From assembly GCA_016191335.1 (NCBI GenBank), contig JACPOW010000099.1, positions 40,297 to 104,296 of the forward strand: 64,000 nucleotides of DNA. Direction: 5' to 3'. Each line of letters opens with the position of its first letter. Position 1 is the stretch's first letter. The position numbers and the translations under genes were made by a program. Below the pieces are notes generated by a model. The model was given only the letters and a program-made list of their open reading frames with translations, had not been told where the DNA came from and did no database searches. Shown here in pieces: positions 24,633-33,178 of the stretch. This DNA is from Elusimicrobiota bacterium. Lineage in GTDB: Bacteria > Elusimicrobiota > Elusimicrobia > UBA1565 > UBA9628.

Positions 24633-26995
24633 GCGCGCCGCCTCTCCCAGAGGGCGATGATCCCGTAGAGCACGAGGCCTCCCGCGAACGAGAGGGTCAG
24701 CGCCAGCGCCGCGCCGAGCACGCCGAGGGCCGGCACGAGCAAAGAGGTCAGCGCCAGGTTGCCGAGCCCCGCGGCGAGCGCTCCGGCCACCGACAGGCGC
24801 AGCCCCGAGAAGTCGCGCGCGGCGTACAGCGCCGAGATCGTCCCGTGGAGGAGGATCAGCGCCGCGGCGCCCGCGAACGCCGCGGCCCAGCCGAGATCGA
24901 GGTTGTAGCGCCGGCCGAACAAGGCGATGCCGCCGATCGCGGTGAGCCCGAAGAAGACCCAGGCCGCGAGCAGGGCTGGCCCGGCCGCGCGCCGGAACAG
25001 GGCCCAGATGTCGCGCTGCCCCTCGGGGCCGCTCGCCAAAGGCACCAGCACGGCCTGCAGCATGTACAGGAACGCGAGCGCGACCTGGACGGTCGCCGTG
25101 AAGTAGGCGCTGAACAGGCCGACCTCCGTGGCGCTGGCGTGGCGGTTCAGGAACAGGCGCGCGGGCGCCAGGACGCAGGCGGTCGAGAGCAAAGTCGGGG
25201 CCGCCGTCGCGGCGTAGCGGCCGACGGCCTTCACGAAATCCCATTCGAACGCCGGGCGCAGATAATGCCGCAGGACCCAGAGCGCGTACGCCGAGCTGGC
25301 GAGCAGGCTGCCGATGAACGCCAGGATCATCGCGCGATGGTCGGCTCCGAAGAAGACCACGAGCCCGGTGAGGAGGACCGGCGCGGCGATGCCGTAGACC
25401 GTCTCGACGAGCCCGCGGTGGGCGAAGCGCTTGAGGCCGAGAAGCGGGCTCGAGAGGACCTGGCTCAGGGCGGTCGCCGTCGCCAGGAGGGCCGACAGCG
25501 CGAACAGCTCCGCTGGCAGGCTCATCGCGCGCTCGAGCCAGAGGTGGGCCGCGGCCATCAGCGGCAGGCACAGCACGCCCCAGGCGAGGAAGGAGGCGAG
25601 CGCGGTGGAGATCAGGCGCGCGCGCCGCCCCTCGTCGGCCTCGTCGGCGATCAGCTTGCTCGTCGCCAGGGGGAAGCCCAGCATCGGGATGATCTGCAGG
25701 TAGGCCGCCGCCGCGATGACGAGGTTCGCGCGGCCGTACTCGACCGGGCCGAGCAGACGGCCGGCGAGGAGCTGGGTGAGGAAGGTGGAGACGCGAGCCG
25801 TGCCGTACAGCACGCCGATCCAGCCGAGGCCCGAGAGCAGCGCCCGGTGGCGCTGCGGGGCGGGCGGGGCGGCGGGACCCGTCTTGCGGGCCCTCGCGAC
25901 GAGCGCCTCGAGGCGGGCGAAGACGGCTTCCTCCGCGTGCGCGCGCGCCACGTCGACCCGCTCGCGCCGCGCGTCGTCCCGGCCGAGGGCGCGCGCGGCG
26001 GCCACCCAGGCCTCGGGGGTCCGGCAGATCGTGAGGACGTTCGACAGCCCGTCGAGGGCGGGCAGGGGGCTCGCGAGCACGGGGCGGCCCGTCGCCAGGC
26101 ACTCGAAGGTCTTGGCCGGGATCACCCCGCGGTTGTACTCGTCGTTCACGTACGGCAGGAGCAGGGCGTCGTGGTCGGCCAGCATCGCCGGCAATTCGTC
26201 GTAGGGGAAAAGGCCGCGGAAGCTCACGGAAGGGGGCAGCGGCGGAGGGGCCTCCTTGACCGGGCCGATCATGTCGATCTCGAAGCCGTCCTCGGCGAGC
26301 GCCCGGATCGGGGCATAGTCGAGCGCGCGCCATACCGTCCCGAAATAGCAGAGCCTGCGGCGCGGACGGTCCGGGGGCGGGGGGAGGAAGAACTCGCGGC
26401 TCACGCCGTGGTGCAGCTCCACGACGTTGGGGTGCAGCGGCTTCTTGTCCTCGTACAGCGTGCGGGAGGTCGTCAGCACCAGGCCCGCGCGCGCCATCAG
26501 CGCGGCCTCGGTCTCGGCGAGGTTGGGCGGCGGCGAGGGCAGGCCGTAGAAGTTGTCGACGCAGTCGTACACCGTGAGCGAGGGCGCGAGACGGTCGATC
26601 AGGGCCAAGGTCGTCGCCGTCGGGAGATAGGCGAAGACGACCGGCCCGCGGCGCAGGCCCCGGTCGTGCAGGATGTCGGCCAAGCGCGGGGCCAGCAGGG
26701 CGGCGTTGGCCTCGAGGAAGAGGCGGCGGGTGGGCGGCAGGACCAGGGGGCTGACGACGGTGATTCCCTTGGGCACGCGCGAGTGCTTGGCGTGCCGTCC
26801 CCGCCACGCGCGGCTCAGGCGCTCCCTCACGCGGCCGAGGTCCCGCAAGCCCGGCTCGCGGAAGCCCGTGTTCTCGACGAAGAAGACGCGGTGACCGGCG
26901 CGGGCCCACTGCTCGGCGAAGGAGTGGTGGCGCTGGCGGGTGGCGCTCCACTCCACGCTGGAGAGGATGACCACATCGAAGGGGCGCGCGGTCAT
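24629..26995 (-). CDS. Fusion: GT4-like glycosyltransferase + Wzx-type flippase
   Basis: A 788-residue two-part protein. Residues 1 to about 380 are a GT-B glycosyltransferase (FDVVILSSVEWSATRQRHHS, TVYDCVDNFYGLP, LHHGVSREFF, YFGTVWRALDY, LPYVNDEYNRGVIPAKTFECLATGRPVLAS), similar to TuaH-like enzymes. From about 400 a Wzx/MATE-type polysaccharide flippase of 12 or so helices begins LGWIGVLYGTARVSTFLTQLLAGRLLGPVEYGRANL and runs to the C-terminus. The frame is continuous with no stop or frameshift at the joint. The fusion would place a sugar-adding enzyme on the lipid-linked oligosaccharide exporter. ATG 26995 overlaps the upstream gene by ATGA. Confidence 0.87.
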   Translation of the reverse strand: MTARPFDVVILSSVEWSATRQRHHSFAEQWARAGHRVFFVENTGFREPGLRDLGRVRERLSRAWRGRHAKHSRVPKGITVVSPLVLPPTRRLFLEANAALLAPRLADILHDRGLRRGPVVFAYLPTATTLALIDRLAPSLTVYDCVDNFYGLPSPPPNLAETEAALMARAGLVLTTSRTLYEDKKPLHPNVVELHHGVSREFFLPPPPDRPRRRLCYFGTVWRALDYAPIRALAEDGFEIDMIGPVKEAPPPLPPSVSFRGLFPYDELPAMLADHDALLLPYVNDEYNRGVIPAKTFECLATGRPVLASPLPALDGLSNVLTICRTPEAWVAAARALGRDDARRERVDVARAHAEEAVFARLEALVARARKTGPAAPPAPQRHRALLSGLGWIGVLYGTARVSTFLTQLLAGRLLGPVEYGRANLVIAAAAYLQIIPMLGFPLATSKLIADEADEGRRARLISTALASFLAWGVLCLPLMAAAHLWLERAMSLPAELFALSALLATATALSQVLSSPLLGLKRFAHRGLVETVYGIAAPVLLTGLVVFFGADHRAMILAFIGSLLASSAYALWVLRHYLRPAFEWDFVKAVGRYAATAAPTLLSTACVLAPARLFLNRHASATEVGLFSAYFTATVQVALAFLYMLQAVLVPLASGPEGQRDIWALFRRAAGPALLAAWVFFGLTAIGGIALFGRRYNLDLGWAAAFAGAAALILLHGTISALYAARDFSGLRLSVAGALAAGLGNLALTSLLVPALGVLGAALALTLSFAGGLVLYGIIALWERRRA

Positions 26996-27756
26996 CGGGC
27001 CGCCGGGTCGCCTTGGCGCAGGGCGAACCAATCCCAGGTCCCGGAGGCCTTGCCGGCGAAGTCCCGCTCGTCGTCGAAGGAGACGATCTCGGTGCGCTTG
27101 AGCAGGAGCGGGTCTCGGTCCGGGCCGTTGACGCCGTACAGCGAGCAGCCCGCCCGGGCGTAGCCCGCCGCGCGAGCGGCGTCGGCGGTCCGGCGGGAGG
27201 CCGCGCCGTGGGGCCAGGTCATGACGGCGACGGCGCCGCCGAGCGCATCCTCGAGGCGGCGGCGGGACTCCGAGAGCTCGCGCGCCAGGTCCCCCGCGGC
27301 GAGGGAGTCGAGTCGGGCATGGGTGAGACCGTGGGCTCCGATCTCGCAGCCGGGGACCAGGGAAAGCTCCTTGAGCTCCGGCCAGGAGAGGTGGGGACGC
27401 CCGGAGTCGAGCAGGCCCGGCGTGACGCAGACGGAGAACGGGATCGACAGGCGGGCGAGCAGGGGGGCCGCCGTCGTCAGCGTGTCGGCGTAGCCGTCGT
27501 CGAAGGACACCGCGATCTCGGCGCTTCCGTCGAGCTTGGCTCGCCCGATCGAGACGGGAGAGCCGAACCGGCCCGAGGCGATGGACTCCATCTGCCGGGC
27601 GAAGGCCTCGGCCGGGGTGCTCAGGCCGTAGGGGTCGCCGGGGAGGGCCGAGCCGACGGAGTGATAGCCGAGCACGCGCAGGCCCGCGGTCGCCGGGGCC
27701 CCGAACGCCTCGCGCCCGCGCGCCAAGGCCCTCCAGAGGCGGTGGGACCGGCTCAC
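26992..27756 (-). CDS. NodB-type polysaccharide deacetylase
   Basis: A 254-residue carbohydrate esterase 4 domain protein. Motif 1 is AVSFDDGYAD (catalytic base and metal Asp), motif 2 is EIGAHGLTHARL with the two metal His, and motif 3 is MTWPHGA, close to the usual R-P-Y/F-G arginine motif but with Trp. It lacks a signal peptide, like the deacetylases of exosortase/EPS clusters, though GLRVLGYHSVG is the usual start of that group. It would remove N-acetyl groups from an amino-sugar polymer or precursor. The start is GTG 27756 (GTGA overlap). Confidence 0.87.
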   Translation of the reverse strand: MSRSHRLWRALARGREAFGAPATAGLRVLGYHSVGSALPGDPYGLSTPAEAFARQMESIASGRFGSPVSIGRAKLDGSAEIAVSFDDGYADTLTTAAPLLARLSIPFSVCVTPGLLDSGRPHLSWPELKELSLVPGCEIGAHGLTHARLDSLAAGDLARELSESRRRLEDALGGAVAVMTWPHGAASRRTADAARAAGYARAGCSLYGVNGPDRDPLLLKRTEIVSFDDERDFAGKASGTWDWFALRQGDPAAR

Positions 27757-28790
27757 TGCAGGGAGTCTCGACGCGCGAAGATGGCGGCGTCGAAGGCCCG
27801 CCCGAGCCACGGCGCCGTCGCCCATTGCCATTCGCCCAACGTCTCGACGGGCGGCAGGCCCAGCCCGCGCTTGAAATTGTAGACGCCGGGATTCTCCGCG
27901 GGATCGATGCCCGTCACGTCGAAAACCTCGACGCCCATCTCCTTGAGACGGCGCATGACCTGCCAGTACATCGCGTTGGGAAGATTGAGGCGAAGGCCGT
28001 GCTCGTCGGCCGCGGAGAGCGCGAACCAGGCTCGATCGCCTTGGACCCAGATCGCCCCGCCGCAGCCGTCCTTCCCGCCGGCGGAGACGATGAAGAAGAG
28101 GATCGAATCCCCGAGAACGTCCGTCATGCGCTCGAGGTCGGCGACCGACAGACGCTGGCCGTGCAGGCCTTTGCGCACGCACAGCGCGTCGTGCAGGGGC
28201 TGGTAGCGGCGCAGCAGCTCCGGGCTCCGGCCGAACTCGATCGTCGCGCCGGCTTTCTCCGCGCGATTGAGCTGATTGCGCCAGTTACGTTCGAAGCCTT
28301 CCCGGATCACTTCCAGGGGCTTGGTGAGATCGGCGCGATAGGTCAGGCCGCTGCCCAGGGGCGTCAGCGGCCGGGAGAAGCCCGCGGCGCGCACGATCAA
28401 TTGGGCCTCGAGGTCCATCGCGACGTCGAAGTTGAGGCGGATGATCGACCGGCCCTTCGCGCGGGCCCGCTCCTTGAGCCCGGCGAGGAAGTCTTTGAGG
28501 GAGACCAGGTCCTGGCCGCGCGTGAGGCCTTTGCGGAACATCGGCCCGCCGTTGACCCACAGCAAGGAGCCGGCGGCGATCGGGAGGCGGCGTTCGAGGA
28601 TCAAGGCGGCGGCCAGCGGCGTGGGCCCGTTGAACAGCGCCGCGTGCGCGGGCGTCCAGCCTCCGGTCTTGAGCCGCCCCCATGCCGCGGTCTGCCGGAT
28701 GTGCCGGTCGTCGAACGAGGAAACATGGCCGTCCCAGTCGCGGGCGGCGGCCTCCGGAGTCAGGATTTCCCAGCGGATGCCGTTCACCAT
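27753..28790 (-). CDS. FemAB/GNAT-family aminoacyl- or acyltransferase
   Basis: A 345-residue protein of the FemAB superfamily (tandem GNAT folds). Visible features include the N-terminal DDRHIRQTAAWGRLKTGGW, the central ERNWRNQLNRAEKAGATIEFG and the C-terminal MYWQVMRRLKEMGVEVFDVTGIDPAENPGVYNFKRGLG, which matches FemX/FemAB proteins of EPS loci. Family members attach amino acids or acyl groups to peptidoglycan precursors or polysaccharide. Beside a NodB deacetylase it could acylate freed amines on the glycan, which is inference. ATG 28790 overlaps the upstream stop by 7 bp. Confidence 0.85.
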   Translation of the reverse strand: MVNGIRWEILTPEAAARDWDGHVSSFDDRHIRQTAAWGRLKTGGWTPAHAALFNGPTPLAAALILERRLPIAAGSLLWVNGGPMFRKGLTRGQDLVSLKDFLAGLKERARAKGRSIIRLNFDVAMDLEAQLIVRAAGFSRPLTPLGSGLTYRADLTKPLEVIREGFERNWRNQLNRAEKAGATIEFGRSPELLRRYQPLHDALCVRKGLHGQRLSVADLERMTDVLGDSILFFIVSAGGKDGCGGAIWVQGDRAWFALSAADEHGLRLNLPNAMYWQVMRRLKEMGVEVFDVTGIDPAENPGVYNFKRGLGLPPVETLGEWQWATAPWLGRAFDAAIFARRDSLQ

Positions 28791-29812
28791 AGGAAGTGCG
28801 CGAGATAGACGTCGCGGTAATGCGCCGGAGCGTCCGCGCGGACGGCCCCGGGCAGGTCGGGCCAGGGCAGGACGCTGAGCCCCAGGCGGCGATAGGCGGC
28901 GTAGGCGGCTTCCGCGGCGGCCGGCCCGGCGCGGAAGGCGAAGGCGTACGGGACGACGCCGGCCGGGAGGGAGGAGAACACCGGGGGCAGGCCGAGCTCC
29001 CGCGCGGTCGCGGCGCACAGTTCGTACAGCGCGCGGCGGCGCGCCCGCTCGCCCGCTTCGTCGCCGCAGGAGATGGGTCCGGAGAGCGCGGCGGCGGGCG
29101 CCGGGTCCCCGAGCGGCGCGTCCTCGCTGCCTTCGCGGCCGAGGCGGTCGCGCCAATCGAAGCCGCGCGCGGCGCGCAGGGCCTCGAGGAGGACGCGGGC
29201 CGTTCTCGCCCCGGCCGCGGCCAGCAGGGGCCGCGCGGCCGCCTTCAGGCCGGACCGCGCGGTCCCCGGCCCGCCGGCTCCGGGGGCGGGAGGCAGCGCC
29301 GCGGCGCGCCCCGGATCGGTCACGAGCAGGACGCCGCCGTCGGCGAGAGGCAAGGTCTTGCGCGGGCTCAGCGCGCCGAAATCCGCGCGCGTGCCCAGGA
29401 GGAGGCCCTCCCCGTCGCGCGAGAACAGGCCGTGGCTGGCGTCCTCGACGATCGCGGCGCCGGTGCGGCGCGCGTAGGCGCGGAACGGCGCCAGGTCGCA
29501 GGGGAAGCCGAAGTAGTCGACGGCCAGGACCGCGCGCGCCGCCGGCCAGGCCGCGCTGTCCGCGTCGGGCTGGAGATCCGGCCCCACCGTGTAGAACAGC
29601 GTCTGCCCGCTCGCGGCGGCCAGGACCTCGCGGCAGAAGAACCCCGGGAGGAGCACCGGCCCGCCTCCGGCGGCGCGGAAGGCGTCGGCGAGCGCGTGGC
29701 GGCCGTACCGGTAGAAGCGCGCGAGGGCGGGGGCGTAAAGCTCCGCGAGGCGCCAGGGCGCGGCCGCCGGCGGCGGCGCGTACACCGTGCGGGCGAGCTC
29801 GGCGGGGCTCAT
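28784..29812 (-). CDS. Divergent DegT/DnrJ/EryC1-like PLP aminotransferase
   Basis: A 342-residue protein with the DegT fold but weaker motifs than the other three family members here. GGGPVLLPGFFCREVLAA, VLAVDYFGFPCDLAPFRAYA and IVEDASHGLF (PLP-pyridine Asp) are followed by FGALSPRKTLPLADGG, whose Lys is the probable Schiff base. The phosphate loop normally reading GTSAL is not obvious, so activity on nucleotide sugars is less certain. The C-terminal half is Ala-rich. The start overlaps the GT2 stop (ATGA), and the gene precedes FemAB, as in EPS gene sets. Confidence 0.75.
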   Translation of the reverse strand: MSPAELARTVYAPPPAAAPWRLAELYAPALARFYRYGRHALADAFRAAGGGPVLLPGFFCREVLAAASGQTLFYTVGPDLQPDADSAAWPAARAVLAVDYFGFPCDLAPFRAYARRTGAAIVEDASHGLFSRDGEGLLLGTRADFGALSPRKTLPLADGGVLLVTDPGRAAALPPAPGAGGPGTARSGLKAAARPLLAAAGARTARVLLEALRAARGFDWRDRLGREGSEDAPLGDPAPAAALSGPISCGDEAGERARRRALYELCAATARELGLPPVFSSLPAGVVPYAFAFRAGPAAAEAAYAAYRRLGLSVLPWPDLPGAVRADAPAHYRDVYLAHFLW

Positions 29813-30717
29813 CGCGCGGCTCCGCGCGGCAGCAGGCAGAGGGCGGCGACCGCGATGTTCTTGGGGTCCCACGGGCATTCGGCGACGGCGCGCGCGGCGT
29901 AGCGGCGCGCGGCCGCGCGGTCCCCCTGCGCGAGCAGCCGCCGCGCGGCCGAGCGGCACATCACGCCGAGGCGGCGGCGCATGCGCGCGCGTGTGAGCGG
30001 CCCCGGGTCCGCGAAGCCGCGGAAGTGGTCGCGCAGGAGGTTCTCCAGGTTCGTGTTGTGATAGACGATCCGGTTGGAGGCGGCGGACTCGACGAGCTGA
30101 TACTCGCCCAGGACGTCGTCGAGGAAGCGTATGCGCCCGATCCTGGCCAGGCGCATCCAGAGGTCGTAATCCTCGACGGTGTTGAACGCCGGGTCCTCCC
30201 GGAACAGGCCGGCCTCGACCAGCTTGGACTTGCGGACGGTCACGGCCGACGGCGACAGGGCGTTGCCCTCGAACAGAAGGCGTTCGTACATGTTCTCGAC
30301 CAGCGGGCCGTTCCTCGAGACGCGCACGAGCGCGCCGTCCTTGACGATGTTCTCGTTGTGGCAGACGAGGTCGGCGTCGGGGTGCGCGTCGAACTCGGCC
30401 AGGGTCCGCGCGAGCTTCTCCGGGAACCACAGGTCGTCGTGGTCGAGGAAGGCGATCAGGTCCGCGGTCGCCGCGCGGATGCCGGTGTTGCGCGCCCCGG
30501 CGATCTTCTTGTTCTCCTGCCGGATGCAGAGGCCGCGCAGCCCCTTCTCCTTCAGGAACCGGTCCACCACGAGCTTCGTGTCATCGGAGGATCCATCGTC
30601 GACGACGATGATCTCGTAGTCCGTGAACGTCTGCGCCGCCACCGTCTCCAGCGTCTTCCCGATGAACGCGGCCGCGTTCCAGGCCGGGATGACGACGGAG
30701 ACGCGCGGGGCGCCCAT
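29809..30717 (-). CDS. Glycosyltransferase family 2
   Basis: A 302-residue GT-A enzyme. Motifs in order: VSVVIPAWNAAAFIGKTLE, YEIIVVDDGSSDDT, KIAGARNTGIRAA, and the DxD-type AFLDHDDLWFPEKL, then TVEDYDLWMRLA with the ED(Y) catalytic-base region. A helical C-terminal tail of about 70 residues ends the protein. It should add one sugar to the lipid-linked repeat on the cytoplasmic face. ATG overlaps the upstream stop as TGATG. Confidence 0.88.
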   Translation of the reverse strand: MGAPRVSVVIPAWNAAAFIGKTLETVAAQTFTDYEIIVVDDGSSDDTKLVVDRFLKEKGLRGLCIRQENKKIAGARNTGIRAATADLIAFLDHDDLWFPEKLARTLAEFDAHPDADLVCHNENIVKDGALVRVSRNGPLVENMYERLLFEGNALSPSAVTVRKSKLVEAGLFREDPAFNTVEDYDLWMRLARIGRIRFLDDVLGEYQLVESAASNRIVYHNTNLENLLRDHFRGFADPGPLTRARMRRRLGVMCRSAARRLLAQGDRAAARRYAARAVAECPWDPKNIAVAALCLLPRGAAR

Positions 30718-31616
30718 CAGCGGGGGGCGCGCGCCGCGCGCATCGCGGCCAGGCCCTCGCTCACCGTCATCGGGGCCACGCCCAGCTCGCGCGCCATGCG
30801 CTCGACGACGAAGGTCGTGTCGGGGGGGCGACGAGCGATGCCCGGGAAGGCGCCGCTCGTCACGGGCTTGATCAGGCCCGCGTCGAGACCGAAGGCCTCG
30901 GCGACCGCGAGGCCGAACCGGTGGCGGTCGACGCGCTCGCCGCCGGCGAGGTGGAAGATCCCCTCGGGGCGCTTATCGAGGACGGCCCACAGCGCGCGGC
31001 CGCACTGCAGGTTGAACAGCGGGTTCTCGTGCACGTCGGTGACGAGGGAGACCGGCTCGCGCTTCTCCAATTTTTCGAGGATCCAGGTCGCGGGGTTGGA
31101 GCGGGTCTCGGCGTGGTTCCAGCCGTACATGAGGATGGGCCTGACGATCGTCCAATGCTTGAGCGTTTCCTGGACGAGGCGCTCGCACTCGACCTTGAGC
31201 CGGCCGTATTTGTTGACCGGGTTGACCGGATCGGACTCGCGGTAGGGGGCCTTGGCGCCGTCGAAGACGGCGTTCGTCGAGATATAAAGCAGATGGATGT
31301 GAGCGCGGCGGCACGCCGCGGTCACATTCAGCGTCGAGACGATGTTGGACTCGAGGCTCTCGGCGTAGTTCTTCTCGACGAAGTCGACGCTCGCGATGCC
31401 CGCGGCGTGCACGACCGCGTCGAAGCGGCGCTCCGCGAAGAGCGCGTCCACGGCGCGCTTGTCCCTCAGGTCGAGCACGAGCTGCTCGGCGCGCGAGCCC
31501 GGAAGGCGGTAGTCCCTCTGATGGACGCTGACGATGTCCCAGCCCGCGGGCGCGGTCTCCTCCATGCCCTTGCCGAGGAGGCCCGTGCCGCCGGTGACGA
31601 GGACGGTCTTCGCCAT
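30717..31616 (-). CDS. RmlD-like NAD(P)-dependent sugar reductase/epimerase
   Basis: A 299-residue extended short-chain dehydrogenase resembling dTDP-4-dehydrorhamnose reductase. TVLVTGGTGLLGKGM binds NAD(P); VVHAAGIASVDFVE, LLYISTNAVFDG (Ser/Thr) and the YxxxK pair in NKYGRLKVE are present. No RmlA, RmlB or RmlC is in the window, so rhamnose synthesis cannot be claimed; reduction of another 4-keto sugar, for instance one derived from the LegB product next door, is possible. One bp separates it from legB. Confidence 0.82.
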   Translation of the reverse strand: MAKTVLVTGGTGLLGKGMEETAPAGWDIVSVHQRDYRLPGSRAEQLVLDLRDKRAVDALFAERRFDAVVHAAGIASVDFVEKNYAESLESNIVSTLNVTAACRRAHIHLLYISTNAVFDGAKAPYRESDPVNPVNKYGRLKVECERLVQETLKHWTIVRPILMYGWNHAETRSNPATWILEKLEKREPVSLVTDVHENPLFNLQCGRALWAVLDKRPEGIFHLAGGERVDRHRFGLAVAEAFGLDAGLIKPVTSGAFPGIARRPPDTTFVVERMARELGVAPMTVSEGLAAMRAARAPR

Positions 31617-31617
31617 G

Positions 31618-32619
31618 CTAGACGTTGTAGCGGCCCGGCTTGTAGTCGGCGAGGTGCGCCAGGACGTGGGCCGCGAGCTGCTCCAAGCCCTTCTCGAGCG
31701 TCCAACGAGGCCGCCAGCCGAGCAGGCGCCGGGCCTTGGCGTTGCCGCAGAGCAGGCGCATGACCTCGCTCTTCGCGGGGCGCACGCGCCGGCGGTCGGT
31801 GGAGAAAGGGACGCGGCGGCCGGTGATCTTCATGAGCAGGCGCGCGGCCGCGCCGATCGAAACGCCGCGCCCCGAGCCGAGGTTGAAGTCCTCTCCGATC
31901 GCGCGCGGAGAGCGCGCGACGGCGAGGAATCCCTCGACGGTGTCGGCGACGTAGTTGAAATCGCGGACCGGGTCGAGCGCGCCGATCTCGAGCCTTGGGG
32001 CCCCGGAGAGCAGCTGGGCCGCGATCGAGGGCAGGACGGCGCGCGCCGACTGGCGCGGGCCGTAGGTGTTGAAGGGGCGCGCGATCGCGGCCGGGAGGCC
32101 GAAGGAGCGGTGGAAGCTCTCGACGAGGGCGTCGGCGCCGATCTTCGTCGCCGAGTAGGGAGACTGCCCCTGGCGCGGATGGGCCTCGTCGATAGGCACG
32201 TAGCGCGCCGTGCCGAAGACCTCGGACGTCGAGGTGTGGACGACCTTGCGCGTCTTGGCCCGCAGGCAGGCTTCGAGCACGTTCAGCGTGCCGTGGATGT
32301 TGGTCTCGACGTACTGGGCGGGCGCCTCATAGGAATAGGGGATCGCGATCAGCGCGCCCAGGTGGAAGACGACCTCCTGCCCGGCGACGAACTCGCGGAC
32401 GAAGAACGGGTCGGCCAGGTCGCCGGCGCGCACATCGATGCGCCGCATCAGCGCGGCCGGCGTGCGGTCGAGGAAGCCCCAGCGCGAGGCCGAGTTGTAG
32501 CGCACCATCGCGCGGACCTTGGCGCCCCGTCGCGCGAGCTCCTCGGCCAGATGGCTGCCGATGAACCCGCCGGCCCCGGTCACGCCTACCGCGACGCCGC
32601 TCCAGAACGAGTTTTTCAT
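31618..32619 (-). CDS. legB: LegB-type NAD-dependent 4,6-dehydratase
   Basis: A 333-residue extended SDR. GVTGAGGFIGSHLAEEL binds NAD; the LegB-specific stretch VFHLGALIAIPYSYEAP, then HTSTSEVFGTA (catalytic Ser/Thr region), SPYSATKIGADAL (YxxxK) and ARPFNTYGPRQSARA match the enzyme that makes the 4-keto-6-deoxy sugar, the first committed step to N,N'-diacetyllegionaminate (on GDP-GlcNAc in Campylobacter jejuni). The other Leg genes are 10-25 kb away on the same strand. ATG overlaps the MarR-type regulator stop (ATGA). Confidence 0.88.
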   Translation of the reverse strand: MKNSFWSGVAVGVTGAGGFIGSHLAEELARRGAKVRAMVRYNSASRWGFLDRTPAALMRRIDVRAGDLADPFFVREFVAGQEVVFHLGALIAIPYSYEAPAQYVETNIHGTLNVLEACLRAKTRKVVHTSTSEVFGTARYVPIDEAHPRQGQSPYSATKIGADALVESFHRSFGLPAAIARPFNTYGPRQSARAVLPSIAAQLLSGAPRLEIGALDPVRDFNYVADTVEGFLAVARSPRAIGEDFNLGSGRGVSIGAAARLLMKITGRRVPFSTDRRRVRPAKSEVMRLLCGNAKARRLLGWRPRWTLEKGLEQLAAHVLAHLADYKPGRYNV

Positions 32620-33176
32620 CTGAGCCTCCGCTCCGCGTCCAGGAAATCGACCAAGGAGACCACCCGCATGCTCAGGCCCGCGGGCGGAGCGTCCTGCGTC
32701 GCCGCGAGGACGAGCTCGGCGTCCGCGGGGACCTCCGCGAAGGTCCGGGCGAAGGAGAAGGCCGTTCCGGGCAGCTCCAGGGTACCCGCCGTCTCGCGCA
32801 AGGCGCCCTCCAGCTCGTCCTGCGCGACGATCCAGAACGAGCGCCGCCCCTCGGCGTGCTCGCGGCGAAGGACCGTCGTCACGTTGTCCTGCAGCTGGCG
32901 GAACAGGCGCACGGTGTAGAGCGCGTAGTCGTAGGTCTTGCTCGCCTTCTCGAGGGCGCCCTTCGGCGTGAGCAGGTACTGCGTGCGCTTCCAGTCGAGG
33001 CGCCCGACCTTGATCAGGCCCTTGCGCGCCAGGCGCTTGAGCAGTAGATTCGTCATCCCGAGCGACAGGCCTGCACCGCGGGACAGGTCCCGCTGCGTCT
33101 GAACCGGCGAGCGCGAGATCTCGCGCATCAGGGCGAGCTCGCTCTCGTCGAGGGGGCGGGCGAGGGAAGGAGGCAT
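32616..33176 (-). CDS. MarR-type winged-helix regulator, EPS-associated
   Basis: A 186-residue DNA-binding protein. Residues 10-90 form a winged helix: LDESELALMREISRSPVQTQ, RDLSRGAGLSLGMTNLLLKRLARKGLI and a wing ending YLLTPKGALEKA, the pattern of the EPS-associated MarR family. The C-terminal ~90 residues (RRSFWIVAQDELEGAL onward) extend beyond the usual short members and may sense a signal. It sits between an arabinose-5-phosphate isomerase gene and legB inside the operon that starts at 35.3 kb, so it may control that operon. A 15-bp palindrome at 35326-35340 and 62282-62296 is a candidate operator; the link is inference. Confidence 0.83.
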   Translation of the reverse strand: MPPSLARPLDESELALMREISRSPVQTQRDLSRGAGLSLGMTNLLLKRLARKGLIKVGRLDWKRTQYLLTPKGALEKASKTYDYALYTVRLFRQLQDNVTTVLRREHAEGRRSFWIVAQDELEGALRETAGTLELPGTAFSFARTFAEVPADAELVLAATQDAPPAGLSMRVVSLVDFLDAERRLR

Positions 33177-33178
33177 CT

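Noticed and set aside
30717..31616. Full dTDP-rhamnose pathway
   Set aside because: Only the RmlD-like gene is present; RmlA, RmlB and RmlC are absent from the window.
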